From: a virus
Length of the DNA stretch: 40,854 bases
Virus record (IMG/VR): IMGVR_UViG_3300036760_000314
Span: 1 to 40,854 of that record
Reading direction: 5' to 3' (one strand)
Part shown: positions 21,727 to 28,116 of the stretch, in pieces
Numbering within the stretch: the stretch's first letter is position 1
How the letters are laid out: every line of letters starts with the position of its first letter
Made by a program: the position numbers and the translations under genes
The notes under the pieces: model-generated
What the model saw: only the letters and a program-made list of their open reading frames with translations
What the model was told of the DNA's origin: nothing
Database searches by the model: none

Positions 21727-22406
21727 GGGGTCTCTCCAATGGGTTGGATCACGTCGTCGCTCAAAAGCAAAAAGCCGGCACCGCTCGGTGGTTTCTCGGC
21801 CGCGAGGAGCGCCGCGTGGTTCCGCTGCCTCAGCCGCCACCACCCCTGCGTCTCCGCAATGCGGTCGTCGAGCCAGGCCCGCATGTAGCCGTAGCCGAGG
21901 TGCCGAAACTCACCCGCCGCCGCGTGGCGCTGGGCGTGGGCCAGCTTGCAAAGCGGGATGCAGGTCGTGTCGTCCGCCTTCTGTCCCTTGCCCCTGCGCC
22001 CTGCGTGGTCAGCCTCGATCGGGCCTTCGCACGCGTGGCCCAAGAACACGACCGCGGCGCACGGCAAGGTGCGCACCCAGGCCATGTAGAGAGCGTCGCG
22101 AACCCTCGTGGAACGACGTGCCTTTACGCGGAACGGCGTCGCCCTGGTGCGACGGGCGAGGGGCTTGCGGGCTTTGGGACCGCGCTTTGCCGGCTTCGGC
22201 CAGGCCGGCCTGAGATCGCCTTCGAAGGCCGATGCTCTATCCAGTTGAGCTACGGGCGCCCGGGGCGACAACCTACCCGATGGCGACCCGGCAGTCTCTG
22301 AAAAATCGCCCGAACGCCCTGCGCTTTGACCGTCGCGTGTGCTGGCACTGAAGGCGGCGCGTGAACTGGCGTTCGAGGCGAACTTTTTGGCGCGGGCGGT
22401 CTTCAT
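21723..22406 (-). CDS. HNH-fold nuclease, 5' end uncertain (overlaps attP-like site)
   Basis: The certain part is the C-terminal 120 residues. They carry CEGPIEADHAGRRGKGQKAD and CIPLCKLAHAQRHAAAGEFR, the Cys/His pattern of phage HNH proteins of the Ref/NinG-neighbour type that cut DNA during recombination. The basic region before it (KARKPLARRTRATPF) also looks coded. No ATG, GTG or TTG lies between the tRNA fragment and the ATG at 22085. The frame is open upstream through the tRNA fragment (giving PVAQLDRAS) to ATG 22406. So the start is either 22085 (truncating the basic region), a rare codon, or 22406. The true 5' end may have been replaced when the attachment site formed. Confidence 0.65.
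   Translation of the reverse strand: MKTARAKKFASNASSRAAFSASTRDGQSAGRSGDFSETAGSPSGRLSPRAPVAQLDRASAFEGDLRPAWPKPAKRGPKARKPLARRTRATPFRVKARRSTRVRDALYMAWVRTLPCAAVVFLGHACEGPIEADHAGRRGKGQKADDTTCIPLCKLAHAQRHAAAGEFRHLGYGYMRAWLDDRIAETQGWWRLRQRNHAALLAAEKPPSGAGFLLLSDDVIQPIGETP
22215..22259 (-). other. attP-like site: 5' half of a tRNA-Arg gene (anticodon TCG)
   Basis: Minus-strand bases 22259-22216 match nucleotides 1-43 of a tRNA-Arg: acceptor strand GCGCCCG, TA, D-arm GCTC...AGAGC, and anticodon arm with loop CTTCGAA (anticodon TCG). The 3' anticodon strand has one G-G mismatch. After that there is no variable loop, T-arm or acceptor 3' strand. The fragment lies 227 bp downstream of the integrase gene. 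A truncated tRNA next to an integrase is the usual form of a phage attachment site, but phages normally carry the 3' half. The crossover would lie in the anticodon loop. Confidence 0.7.
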
Positions 22407-22485
22407 CTTCAATACCAGCGTTCGTAGAAATGCCGAAAGCGATCGAAGTCGTCAACAAAAAAACAACATGCGCCCCGTTGCGCGA
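22260..22485. other. Region between integrase and tRNA fragment
   Basis: 226 bp between the integrase stop and the tRNA fragment. A TTGACG box (minus strand, near 22454) follows a T-rich stretch and could be a -35, but the -10 is weak. In a lysogen this stretch would be upstream of the restored tRNA and would have to supply its promoter. The frame of the HNH gene is also open across most of it. Confidence 0.35.
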
Positions 22486-23370
22486 TCACGCGACACGCCT
22501 TAGCGCCTCGGCCCCGCCCGCCAAAAGCTGCGGCGTGACGCGCACATAGTGCTTCTCGGCGATGGCTTCCGAGTGTCCGAAAAAAAGTGAGCGGAACTCG
22601 GCCGTAGCGCCGGCTGCGACCATGTTGCTCTCGCACGATCGGCGCATGTCGTTGGGGCCGATGCGGACGATCCCGAGGCGCATGCATGCCGCGGCCAGGT
22701 CCCGCACCACCATCGTCCACGCCCCGCACACCGGCTCTTTCGGGCCCGGCGATTCGGTGGCGTCCCACTCCCGGATCATGTCGGCGAGCTCCTGGTGCAT
22801 CGGCATCGGCTCGGCCGGGTAGCGGGCCTTCGTCTTCGTCGAGCGGCGCAGGAAGGTACCGGCCTCAAGGTCGAAGTCGCAACGCCGGGCGCGCGCCAGG
22901 TCGCTCTTGCGCATGCCCGAGCGGTAGGCCAGCACCACCCACCGCCGCCACCGCCCCTCGAACTCGCCTTGCAGCGCCCGGTATTCGGCAACGCTCGCCA
23001 CCCGCGTGCCCGCCAGGGCGTCGTTCGGGAGCACGGGCCAAGGTGGCAGGCGCTCGATGATCTCGCGGCGTTGGGCTTCCTTGAGCGCCATGCGCAGCGT
23101 GGTGAGGCGCTTTCGGATCGTGGTGTATGTGATGCCTCGGCCGTTCGGCCCCTCGGCGTCCCGGTACCTGCACAGTCGCTCGTAGGTGATGAGGTCCAAG
23201 GTGCACCCGCTGCCGAAGTGCTGCCACAACCAGCGGGCGTGATCCTCGTGCTGGCCTCGGGTGGCGTCGCTCCACGTGTGCAGCGATCGGCTCAAGAACC
23301 AATCGAGCGTTTCCGCGAGCGTCCCGCGCTGAATGATGCCCGGCAAGATGAGTTGCGATCCGCTTTCCAT
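22486..23370 (-). CDS. int: Tyrosine recombinase / integrase
   Basis: A 294-residue site-specific recombinase. The N-terminal part (about 15-105) is a SAM-like core-binding domain (TLAETLDWFLSRSLHTWSDA, ITYTTIRKRLTTLRMALKEA). Catalytic residues in order are Arg154 (YRSGMRKSDL), Lys179 or Lys181 (STKTKARY), Asn240 in place of the usual His followed by Arg243 (GPNDMRRS), His266 (FFGHSEAI) and Tyr275 (AEKHYVRV). No long arm-binding domain is seen, so it is a short integrase. The tRNA-Arg fragment lies just downstream. It should integrate the phage into a tRNA-Arg gene and makes the phage temperate. Confidence 0.88.
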   Translation of the reverse strand: MESGSQLILPGIIQRGTLAETLDWFLSRSLHTWSDATRGQHEDHARWLWQHFGSGCTLDLITYERLCRYRDAEGPNGRGITYTTIRKRLTTLRMALKEAQRREIIERLPPWPVLPNDALAGTRVASVAEYRALQGEFEGRWRRWVVLAYRSGMRKSDLARARRCDFDLEAGTFLRRSTKTKARYPAEPMPMHQELADMIREWDATESPGPKEPVCGAWTMVVRDLAAACMRLGIVRIGPNDMRRSCESNMVAAGATAEFRSLFFGHSEAIAEKHYVRVTPQLLAGGAEALRRVA

Positions 23371-23543
23371 CCGTCTCCGTCCCTTCGCCGCGCCTTGTAA
23401 CGAAAACGAAACGCAGTGATCAAGACCTCCGACGCTGCGAATGCGTCCAGTGAAACAGGGTGTTACGTGTGTCCGGTCACGGTGTTACACCGTCAACCGC
23501 TTGACGGCAACCCGGCCTCGCGAGGGTGCGGGCCGGGCGTGGG
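23371..23543. promoter_or_regulatory. Integrase control region with adjoining palindromes
   Basis: A 173-bp gap with two dyads: ACGGTGTTACACCGT (23479-23493) and CCGTCAA N4 TTGACGG (23490-23507). A further direct half GGTGTTAC lies at 23459-23466. A weak minus-strand promoter is possible: TTGATC (23423-23418), 17 bp, TTACAA (23400-23395), 24 nt before the integrase start. These could be an operator or integrase arm sites. No gene is visible in the gap. Confidence 0.45.
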
Positions 23544-24359
23544 CTACTCGGTCCAGGCTGCTTCTTCGGGTGACACCGAGGCCGTGAACGAGAGCGCGAC
23601 GGCCGCGACGTTTCGCGCGCCGTGCGGGCACCGCTCCCAATACCCGCAGAACTTCGGAGTGCACACCCACGACGTGGGATCGGCGGGCGCGAAGATTCCC
23701 GCCTCGATGCCTTGCGCGGCGCTCCCGGCGAGGGCAAGCGAGGCGGCGCGGTCGGCGTCGTTGACGTGCGCCTCCACCGAGACCACGCGCGGAACCTTGG
23801 TCTTCGTGATCACGTCGAGGCGCACGGTGTCGAGGCTCACCCCGTCGAGCGCTTTCACGGCGGCGCTGTAGAGCGCGAGCTGCGGCGTGCGGATGTCGGA
23901 CTTACCGGGTGCTTTCGCGGCGGTCTTCGTGTCGTGTACGGCGTGGGCGGTCTGCACGTCGATGCGCCCGGAGATTTCCAGGCCCGGAGCCGTGAGCACG
24001 AACGGGCGCTCGACGTGCACCGGCGTGATGCTCGGCGCCGTGTCTTCGTGGTACGCCGAGGCGAGCAAGACGGCTTGGTCGATGGCTTGGCCTCGGTCGA
24101 GCGCGTCTTCGTCGGCCACTGGCTGATCTTCATCCCACCGCTTCGAGGTGGCGTCGCGCGCCGCGTCCGCCACCGCCTCGGCCGGCAGAAGCTCGCCGGT
24201 CTTGAGCTTGGACGACAGATCCGCATCGATGGCCTCGTGCGTGCCGCTTCCGACGATGAGCGCCACGCCTGGCGGCGTCTTGATGCCCTCGCCGTACCTG
24301 TAGAGCCATTGAAGCCCGCAGCGCCTGAACATCGAGACCTGCGACCACGAGAGCCTCAT
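23544..24359 (-). CDS. PD-(D/E)XK exonuclease with Fe-S cluster motif (Cas4/RecB-like)
   Basis: A 271-residue nuclease. RecB-type motifs are visible: His41 (GSGTHEAIDAD), Asp134 (ISGRIDVQ), Asp143-x-Lys145 (VHDTKTAAK) and Gln160 (PQLALYSAAVK). Cys14 (FRRCGLQW) plus Cys233, Cys238 and Cys244 (VCTPKFCGYWERC) form the four-Cys pattern of the Fe-S cluster seen in Cas4, AddB and related phage exonucleases. It starts in an ATGA overlap with the RecT-like gene. An exonuclease paired with an annealing protein makes a two-component recombination system like RecE/RecT or Red. Confidence 0.85.
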   Translation of the reverse strand: MRLSWSQVSMFRRCGLQWLYRYGEGIKTPPGVALIVGSGTHEAIDADLSSKLKTGELLPAEAVADAARDATSKRWDEDQPVADEDALDRGQAIDQAVLLASAYHEDTAPSITPVHVERPFVLTAPGLEISGRIDVQTAHAVHDTKTAAKAPGKSDIRTPQLALYSAAVKALDGVSLDTVRLDVITKTKVPRVVSVEAHVNDADRAASLALAGSAAQGIEAGIFAPADPTSWVCTPKFCGYWERCPHGARNVAAVALSFTASVSPEEAAWTE

Positions 24360-25228
24360 TGCGCAGCCTCGGCCCCGGCGGGCGGCGCCATCGCCTTGGC
24401 GTGGTCCTCAATGGCCTGGAGCACGTCCAGGCACGTCTCTTTGTCGAGGTGCTTGATTGTGCGCTCGGTCTTCGCGCCCTTCTTCGTTTGCAGCGTGTGA
24501 GTTTCGAGCGCGCGCCCGATCGTACGTTCGATCCAGTCCTGCACCTCGGCCTTGTCTTTCGAGATCACGTCCTTCGCGCGCATGTAGATGATTCCCTGCA
24601 GCTTCGCCAGCTCGGCGGCGAAGGCCTTTGCCTTGTCGTCGTCGGTAGGCTCGACGGGGGCCGGCTCGGTGGCCTTCGCCGGCTCCGGGATCACGTCGAT
24701 CACCTCGACGTGCGCGACGGGCGCCGCCGCCTTGCCGTTCTTCGGCGGCTCGAAGTCCTGCACTTCTTCCGGCGTGTACACGCCCGCCACCACCGACGGC
24801 ATCGCGAGGCGGATGCCCTCGGAGATCACGCGAGCGCGCAGCATTTGGCGCGGGTACTTGCTCCACGTCGGGTTGCTCGTGAGCCCCGCTCGCTTCGCGT
24901 CCGCCATCGTCCATTTCACGGCGACCGGCGCCCCCATCGCGGGCGACATGAAGACGCCTTCGCACTCGGCGTCGGTCGTCGTCTTCCACGTCACCTTGCC
25001 GCCGCGCTCCATGAAGTCGCCAAGCATCGCGTCGGCCTTGAGCGCCGGCTTGCCGTTGATGATGTGGTACCGACGGAGCGCCGTGATCGGATGCAGCCCC
25101 TCGGCCTGGCACAAGAGCATCAGCGTCAACGCCGCCTCCGGGGTTTTGATGTCGGAAAACAGCCGCGACGACACAGCGGCAGCCGCCATCTCGCGCACCT
25201 CGGAAAACGGAACCAGCGCCGTGCTCAT
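24356..25228 (-). CDS. recT: RecT-family single-strand annealing protein
   Basis: A 290-residue protein. The core (about 25-165) has the family's look: DIKTPEAALTLMLLCQAEGL, HPITALRRYHIINGKPALKA and, near the end of the core, PRQMLRARVISEGIRLAMPS, the RecT helix-turn signature. After residue 175 comes a Pro/Ala/Glu linker (EPAKATEPAPVEPTDDD) and a C-terminal helical domain that may bind its partner. The ATG at 25228 has ribosome site GAGGAG and overlaps the upstream stop. It anneals complementary single strands made by the adjacent exonuclease, serving recombination and repair of phage DNA. Confidence 0.88.
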   Translation of the reverse strand: MSTALVPFSEVREMAAAAVSSRLFSDIKTPEAALTLMLLCQAEGLHPITALRRYHIINGKPALKADAMLGDFMERGGKVTWKTTTDAECEGVFMSPAMGAPVAVKWTMADAKRAGLTSNPTWSKYPRQMLRARVISEGIRLAMPSVVAGVYTPEEVQDFEPPKNGKAAAPVAHVEVIDVIPEPAKATEPAPVEPTDDDKAKAFAAELAKLQGIIYMRAKDVISKDKAEVQDWIERTIGRALETHTLQTKKGAKTERTIKHLDKETCLDVLQAIEDHAKAMAPPAGAEAAQ

Positions 25229-25548
25229 TGTGGATTCTCCTCGTGTTGTTCCCATGACTTCGAGTCTTCGGTTTCCGCGCACCCCGGACGACACACCGCC
25301 CTGCCGCACGAAGAACACAGCCCCGCCGCCTGCACCTCGTTCGTTGGCTCGCTACAGCCAGCGGACGGCGGGGCTTTCGACGCACGCACCATTGCGAGCG
25401 CAGAATCTTTCAAACCGATGCGGTGCGGCGCCTCGGGGCACTTTGTGCGGCAGGCCTCACCGGCAGGCGCCCCGCACACGTCACACGCGCCACAATCGTC
25501 CCAAGGCACGGCCACGGTGTCGGGGTTGTCTTCGGGAGAGAAGGGCAT
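25225..25548 (-). CDS. Zinc-ribbon protein, unknown
   Basis: A 107-residue protein with two Cys clusters: CGACDVCGAPAGEACRTKC (about 19-37) and CSSCGRAVCRPGC (about 77-89). Each could bind zinc. Between them is a short helical part (GLKDSALAMVRASKA). It ends in an ATGA overlap with RecT and starts in an overlap with the Lar-like gene. It is the last of six small coupled early genes, five with Cys-motif clusters. Role unknown; such proteins often block host enzymes. Confidence 0.65.
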   Translation of the reverse strand: MPFSPEDNPDTVAVPWDDCGACDVCGAPAGEACRTKCPEAPHRIGLKDSALAMVRASKAPPSAGCSEPTNEVQAAGLCSSCGRAVCRPGCAETEDSKSWEQHEENPQ

Positions 25549-25982
25549 CACCTCCCGCCCTTCACGCGCGGCTCGTACTCCGACACCTTCCAATTCCAAT
25601 CGTCGATGGCCTCGGCCTTCGTCCCACCGCTCCCCTGGATGCACGACGTGACGTACTCAGGCGGGTCCCCAACGCAGTCAGCGTCGAAGCAGTTCGAGCA
25701 ACACAGGTCCCACCCGCCGCCGTAGTTGGGCTCAGGCGTCGGCGTCCTGTCCTTGCAGACCGGGCAAGGCGCCGGCTCCCCGTGGTAGCAGGGAACGCCC
25801 GGCTCAACCGGACGCCCGCAACCTTCGTGGGTGCAGGCCGGGGCGGTGTCGCCAGCGACCTCGCCCACCGGCAAAGCGCCAGGCCACGCCTGCCACGGCG
25901 GGGGCTCGTGGTCGTCGCGCTCGTCGGTGATGGGACAGCGGGCGCAGTGGTCAACGAGCCCGTGAATACAAGCCGGCCTCAT
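25548..25982 (-). CDS. Lar-like restriction alleviation protein with extra Cys clusters
   Basis: A 144-residue protein. The C-terminal half has the Lar pattern: CPVC (about residues 73-76), a spacer, CCSNC, and a closing helix with KAEAIDDWNW (about 122-131), matching the C-x2-C ... C-x2-C ... A-x-x-x-W-N form. The N-terminal half adds CIHGLVDHCARC and CTHEGCGRP, which look like further zinc sites. Lar-type proteins reduce type I restriction by changing methylation of host DNA. The ATGA/TGATG couplings on both sides put it in the early operon. Confidence 0.6.
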   Translation of the reverse strand: MRPACIHGLVDHCARCPITDERDDHEPPPWQAWPGALPVGEVAGDTAPACTHEGCGRPVEPGVPCYHGEPAPCPVCKDRTPTPEPNYGGGWDLCCSNCFDADCVGDPPEYVTSCIQGSGGTKAEAIDDWNWKVSEYEPRVKGGR

Positions 25983-26176
25983 GACCGCGCTCCGCGCTTC
26001 GCCCGCTGCATCTCGGCCCGCTTCTCAGCCTTCACCGGGTCGAGCGACACATACGACCCAGCCGGGAACGCCGCTCGTGCGTACGCTCGCCCGTCCACCT
26101 CGGTCACCTCGCCGTCGAGAGCCATGAACGCCAGGCGACGCCCGGACGCGAAGGCCGAGAGGTCGGAGAGGCTCAT
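25979..26176 (-). CDS. Small early protein, unknown
   Basis: A 65-residue protein (MSLSDLSAFASGRRLAFMAL...KRAEMQRAKRGARS). The centre looks like a beta hairpin (LAFMALDGEVTEVDGRAYAR), the end is a basic helix. It overlaps its neighbours by ATGA on both sides. It has no Cys, unlike the genes around it. No family is recognised. Confidence 0.55.
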   Translation of the reverse strand: MSLSDLSAFASGRRLAFMALDGEVTEVDGRAYARAAFPAGSYVSLDPVKAEKRAEMQRAKRGARS

Positions 26177-26502
26177 CGCGCCGCCTCCGCGATCGAGTAG
26201 GCCACGTTCGCCGCAATCGCTGCTACCTGCTCAGGCGTTGCGGACACCCCATGAGCAGCCAACTGGCGACACAGCGCCGGCACCAGCACTTCGGCCACCG
26301 TCACCGGGTTGCGCAGGCGATGAACCATCGCAGCCGCCGACAGCTCCCCGGCGCACTTCACGCACCGGCCCGTCTGGCACCCAACGCACACCTCGATCGG
26401 GTTGCCCCCGCACTCGCACGCCTCGGTCGACGTGCAGAGCACCCACGTGTGGCGCTGGCAGAGACGCCGGCCGGTGCGGGGCTCGCGCTCCAAGGCAGGC
26501 AT
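26173..26502 (-). CDS. Small zinc-binding protein with B-box-like Cys cluster
   Basis: A 109-residue protein. Residues about 15-50 carry CQRHTWVLCTSTEACECGGN and VCVGCQTGRCVKC, a dense Cys/His cluster able to hold two zinc ions. The C-terminal part is helical (TVAEVLVPALCRQLAAHGVS, EQVAAIAANVAYSIAEAAR). It ends in an ATGA overlap with the next gene and starts directly before the stop of the previous gene. Unknown function; protein-protein binding seems more likely than catalysis. Confidence 0.6.
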   Translation of the reverse strand: MPALEREPRTGRRLCQRHTWVLCTSTEACECGGNPIEVCVGCQTGRCVKCAGELSAAAMVHRLRNPVTVAEVLVPALCRQLAAHGVSATPEQVAAIAANVAYSIAEAAR

Positions 26503-26715
26503 CTACAGGCCCTCCGCTTTGTCGTGTGCCGCATCCACCAGGTCGTCGTGGTGGCGCTCGTCGCGGCTCAGTTGCTCGGCCGCTTCAGCCGCAGTCTCGT
26601 GCCTCGGGCAATGCCCGCCCCCCGTGCGCCAAAGGCACCGCGCGTTCGGGCAGTACAGCTCGGGGTGCGCCTCCTTGGCTTGGCGGACCTTCGCGGCCGT
26701 CGAGCGGTAGCTCAC
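26503..26715 (-). CDS. Small Cys/His protein, unknown
   Basis: A 70-residue protein (MSYRSTAAKVRQAKEAHPEL...DDLVDAAHDKAEGL). It carries CPNARCLWRTGGGHCPRH (about residues 22-39), a zinc-knuckle-like pattern, between two helices. It starts in an ATGA overlap with the first gene of the operon and ends directly before the next start. No family is recognised. Confidence 0.6.
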   Translation of the reverse strand: MSYRSTAAKVRQAKEAHPELYCPNARCLWRTGGGHCPRHETAAEAAEQLSRDERHHDDLVDAAHDKAEGL

Positions 26716-26873
26716 GACACCACCTCGGCATCGGCACGCTCAAAGCACGCGTCGCTGCACGCATCCTCGATGTCCCAATCAGCCTTGCCCGGGGCCGGGT
26801 TGTAGAACCGAGTCGGGGTGCAGCAGGGCTCGGGGGCCGGGGTCGCGGGGGCGGCGGTTTCGTTCGTCGTCAT
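26712..26873 (-). CDS. First gene of the leftward early operon, small Cys protein
   Basis: A 53-residue protein (MTTNETAAPATPAPEPCCTP...). The N-terminus is Pro/Ala/Thr-rich; the rest has CC and CSDACFERADAEVV. The ATG at 26873 is 7 nt from a predicted -10 box, so translation may begin on a leaderless transcript; no ribosome site is visible. A longer frame would start upstream inside the promoter and is less likely. It ends in an ATGA overlap with the next gene. Confidence 0.5.
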   Translation of the reverse strand: MTTNETAAPATPAPEPCCTPTRFYNPAPGKADWDIEDACSDACFERADAEVVS

Positions 26874-26956
26874 GGTTGAAACTCTAGCGCCAGTGTCGCG
26901 CATTGTCTAGCACAATCGACATGGCTCGGTCGATTCCTCGCAACACCGCGAAGCCC
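26874..26956 (-). promoter_or_regulatory. Early leftward promoter with overlapping operator
   Basis: On the minus strand -35 TAGACA (26909-26904), a 17-bp spacer and -10 TAGAGT (26886-26881) are followed after 7 nt by the ATG at 26873. The 13-bp dyad TTGTCTAGCACAA (26903-26915; arms TTGT/ACAA) covers the -35. A related pair of sites lies at 27240-27271. A bound repressor would block this promoter. Confidence 0.6.
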
Positions 26957-27466
26957 CTAGGCTTTCGAGCGGGTGATTTTCGGGCGCTCGGGGAAGTCTT
27001 CGGCGGTGAACTTCACGTCAGGCATGGCGCGACGTACTTCGTCGGCGGCGTCCTGCGTCCACCCGATTCTGCCAGCCAAACGGCCCGTCATGGCCTTGTA
27101 GCTCAGGTCGTGCGATCGGCACCATGCGGCCAGGGAAAGGCGGCGGGCGGCGAGCGCCTTGTAGAGCCGATGGTTCTTGTAGGTGGCCTGCGGGCCACGG
27201 CCGGGGCTGTTCTGCGGAATCTCGGTGGGCATGTCTCTTTTGACTAGCACAGTCTCGCGCGAGCGTGCTAGGGATTTTTCATGCGCTGCAATCTCTCGCT
27301 CCAAGTCGGAGCCCGGTTCCACCTCCACGGCCTTGCTCATCGCGCGGACTACGGCGGCCTCGGCCTTCCGAAGTTCAGCGGCAGCGGCGAGCAGCTCGGC
27401 GGCGTGAGCGGCGTGCGTCTCGGCGAGCGCCTCGAGCTGCTCGGGCGTGTAGTCGCGGCGCGCCAC
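26957..27466 (-). CDS. Candidate regulator with C-terminal DNA-binding region
   Basis: The secure part is the last 91 residues (ATG at 27232). They contain HRLYKALAARRLSLAAWCRS, HDLSYKAMTGRLAGRIGWTQ and EVRRAMPDVKFT, which read as a helix-turn-helix of the Cro or phage-regulator kind. The same frame is open upstream to GTG 27466 and encodes a coherent coiled coil (DYTPEQLEALAETHAAHAAE, ELRKAEAAVVRAMSKAVEVE), giving 169 residues. If the short form is used, the two operator half-sites at 27240-27271 lie directly upstream of its start; if the long form is used they lie inside it. Both forms may exist. It is the only lysogeny-type regulator candidate I can see. Confidence 0.6.
   Translation of the reverse strand: MARRDYTPEQLEALAETHAAHAAELLAAAAELRKAEAAVVRAMSKAVEVEPGSDLEREIAAHEKSLARSRETVLVKRDMPTEIPQNSPGRGPQATYKNHRLYKALAARRLSLAAWCRSHDLSYKAMTGRLAGRIGWTQDAADEVRRAMPDVKFTAEDFPERPKITRSKA
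27240..27271. promoter_or_regulatory. Paired operator half-sites before the regulator start
   Basis: TTGACTAGCACAG (27240-27252) matches the early operator TTGTCTAGCACAA at 11 of 13 positions, and an inverted GTGCTAG lies at 27265-27271. Together CTAGCAC...GTGCTAG is a dyad with a 14-bp centre. The site is 8 bp before the ATG at 27232, suggesting autoregulation. Confidence 0.55.
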
Positions 27467-27498
27467 GGCGCGGACCGTAGCACGCGAGGTGCCGCGTG

Positions 27499-28116
27499 AT
27501 GCGCGAGCGGCCGATCCTCTTCTCCGCTCCGATGGTGCGCGCGCTTCTCGCGGGGAAGAAGACACAGACGCGGCGCATCCGACGGCAGGCGCTCGACGAA
27601 GACGCGACGTGTCCCTACGGCGAGGCGGGCGATCGGCTGTGGGTGCGCGAGACGTGGGGGATTCGAGGGTCACACTGGTGCAACGCAAGCCCCGACATTC
27701 ATGATGTGCAGGTGGCATATCGCGCCGACGCCGCCGCACGCGTGGTGCCGATCTCATGCGCGCAGTACGACGCCAACATTGGCAAGCAGCGGTGCCGCGC
27801 CGACTGCGATGGCGACCCGGGTGGAAAGCACGGCGACGAACTCACGGCGTTTTGGCGGAAGTGGCGCCCGGCGATTCACATGCCGCGCTGGGCCTCGCGC
27901 ATTGAGCTCGTGGTGGTGGGCGTCGGCTGCGAGGCGCTGCAAGACATCAGCGAGGAGGATGCCAGGGCCGAAGGCGTGGAGCCATTCGACGACGGCGACA
28001 CGTTCAAGAACACCTACGCCGTGTATCGCGACCTGTGGAACTCCATCAACGGCCAGCGGGCGCCGTGGGGAGCTAACCCGTACGTGTGGGCCATCGAATT
28101 CAAGGTGCTCGCGTGA
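27499..28116 (+). CDS. ASCH/PUA-like phage protein
   Basis: A 205-residue protein, first gene of the plus-strand operon. The start MRERPILFSAPMVRALLAGK and then KTQTRR are the well-known opening of a phage family related to ASCH/PUA domains. Other family marks are DRLWVRETW (about 50-58), HMPRWASRI (about 129-137), ALQDISEEDARAEGV (about 149-163) and the end LWNSINGQRAPWGANPYVWA. These folds bind RNA or modified bases; the exact job in phages is unknown. A GAGGT ribosome site lies 9 nt upstream. Its stop overlaps the RuvC-like start by GTGA. Confidence 0.75.
   Translation: MRERPILFSAPMVRALLAGKKTQTRRIRRQALDEDATCPYGEAGDRLWVRETWGIRGSHWCNASPDIHDVQVAYRADAAARVVPISCAQYDANIGKQRCRADCDGDPGGKHGDELTAFWRKWRPAIHMPRWASRIELVVVGVGCEALQDISEEDARAEGVEPFDDGDTFKNTYAVYRDLWNSINGQRAPWGANPYVWAIEFKVLA

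Noticed and set aside
22215-22259. A complete functional phage tRNA-Arg
   Set aside because: No variable loop, T-arm or 3' acceptor strand follows the anticodon arm; the sequence after 22215 is unrelated to tRNA.
24588-26879. A 763-codon plus-strand frame opposite RecT and the zinc-ribbon genes
   Set aside because: It shows Arg/Pro/Ala-rich noise with no fold pattern; the minus strand has coupled genes with clear motifs.
27240-27275. Plus-strand sigma-70 promoter TTGACT for the rightward operon
   Set aside because: No -10 box at an acceptable distance; the sequence is better explained as an operator dyad.
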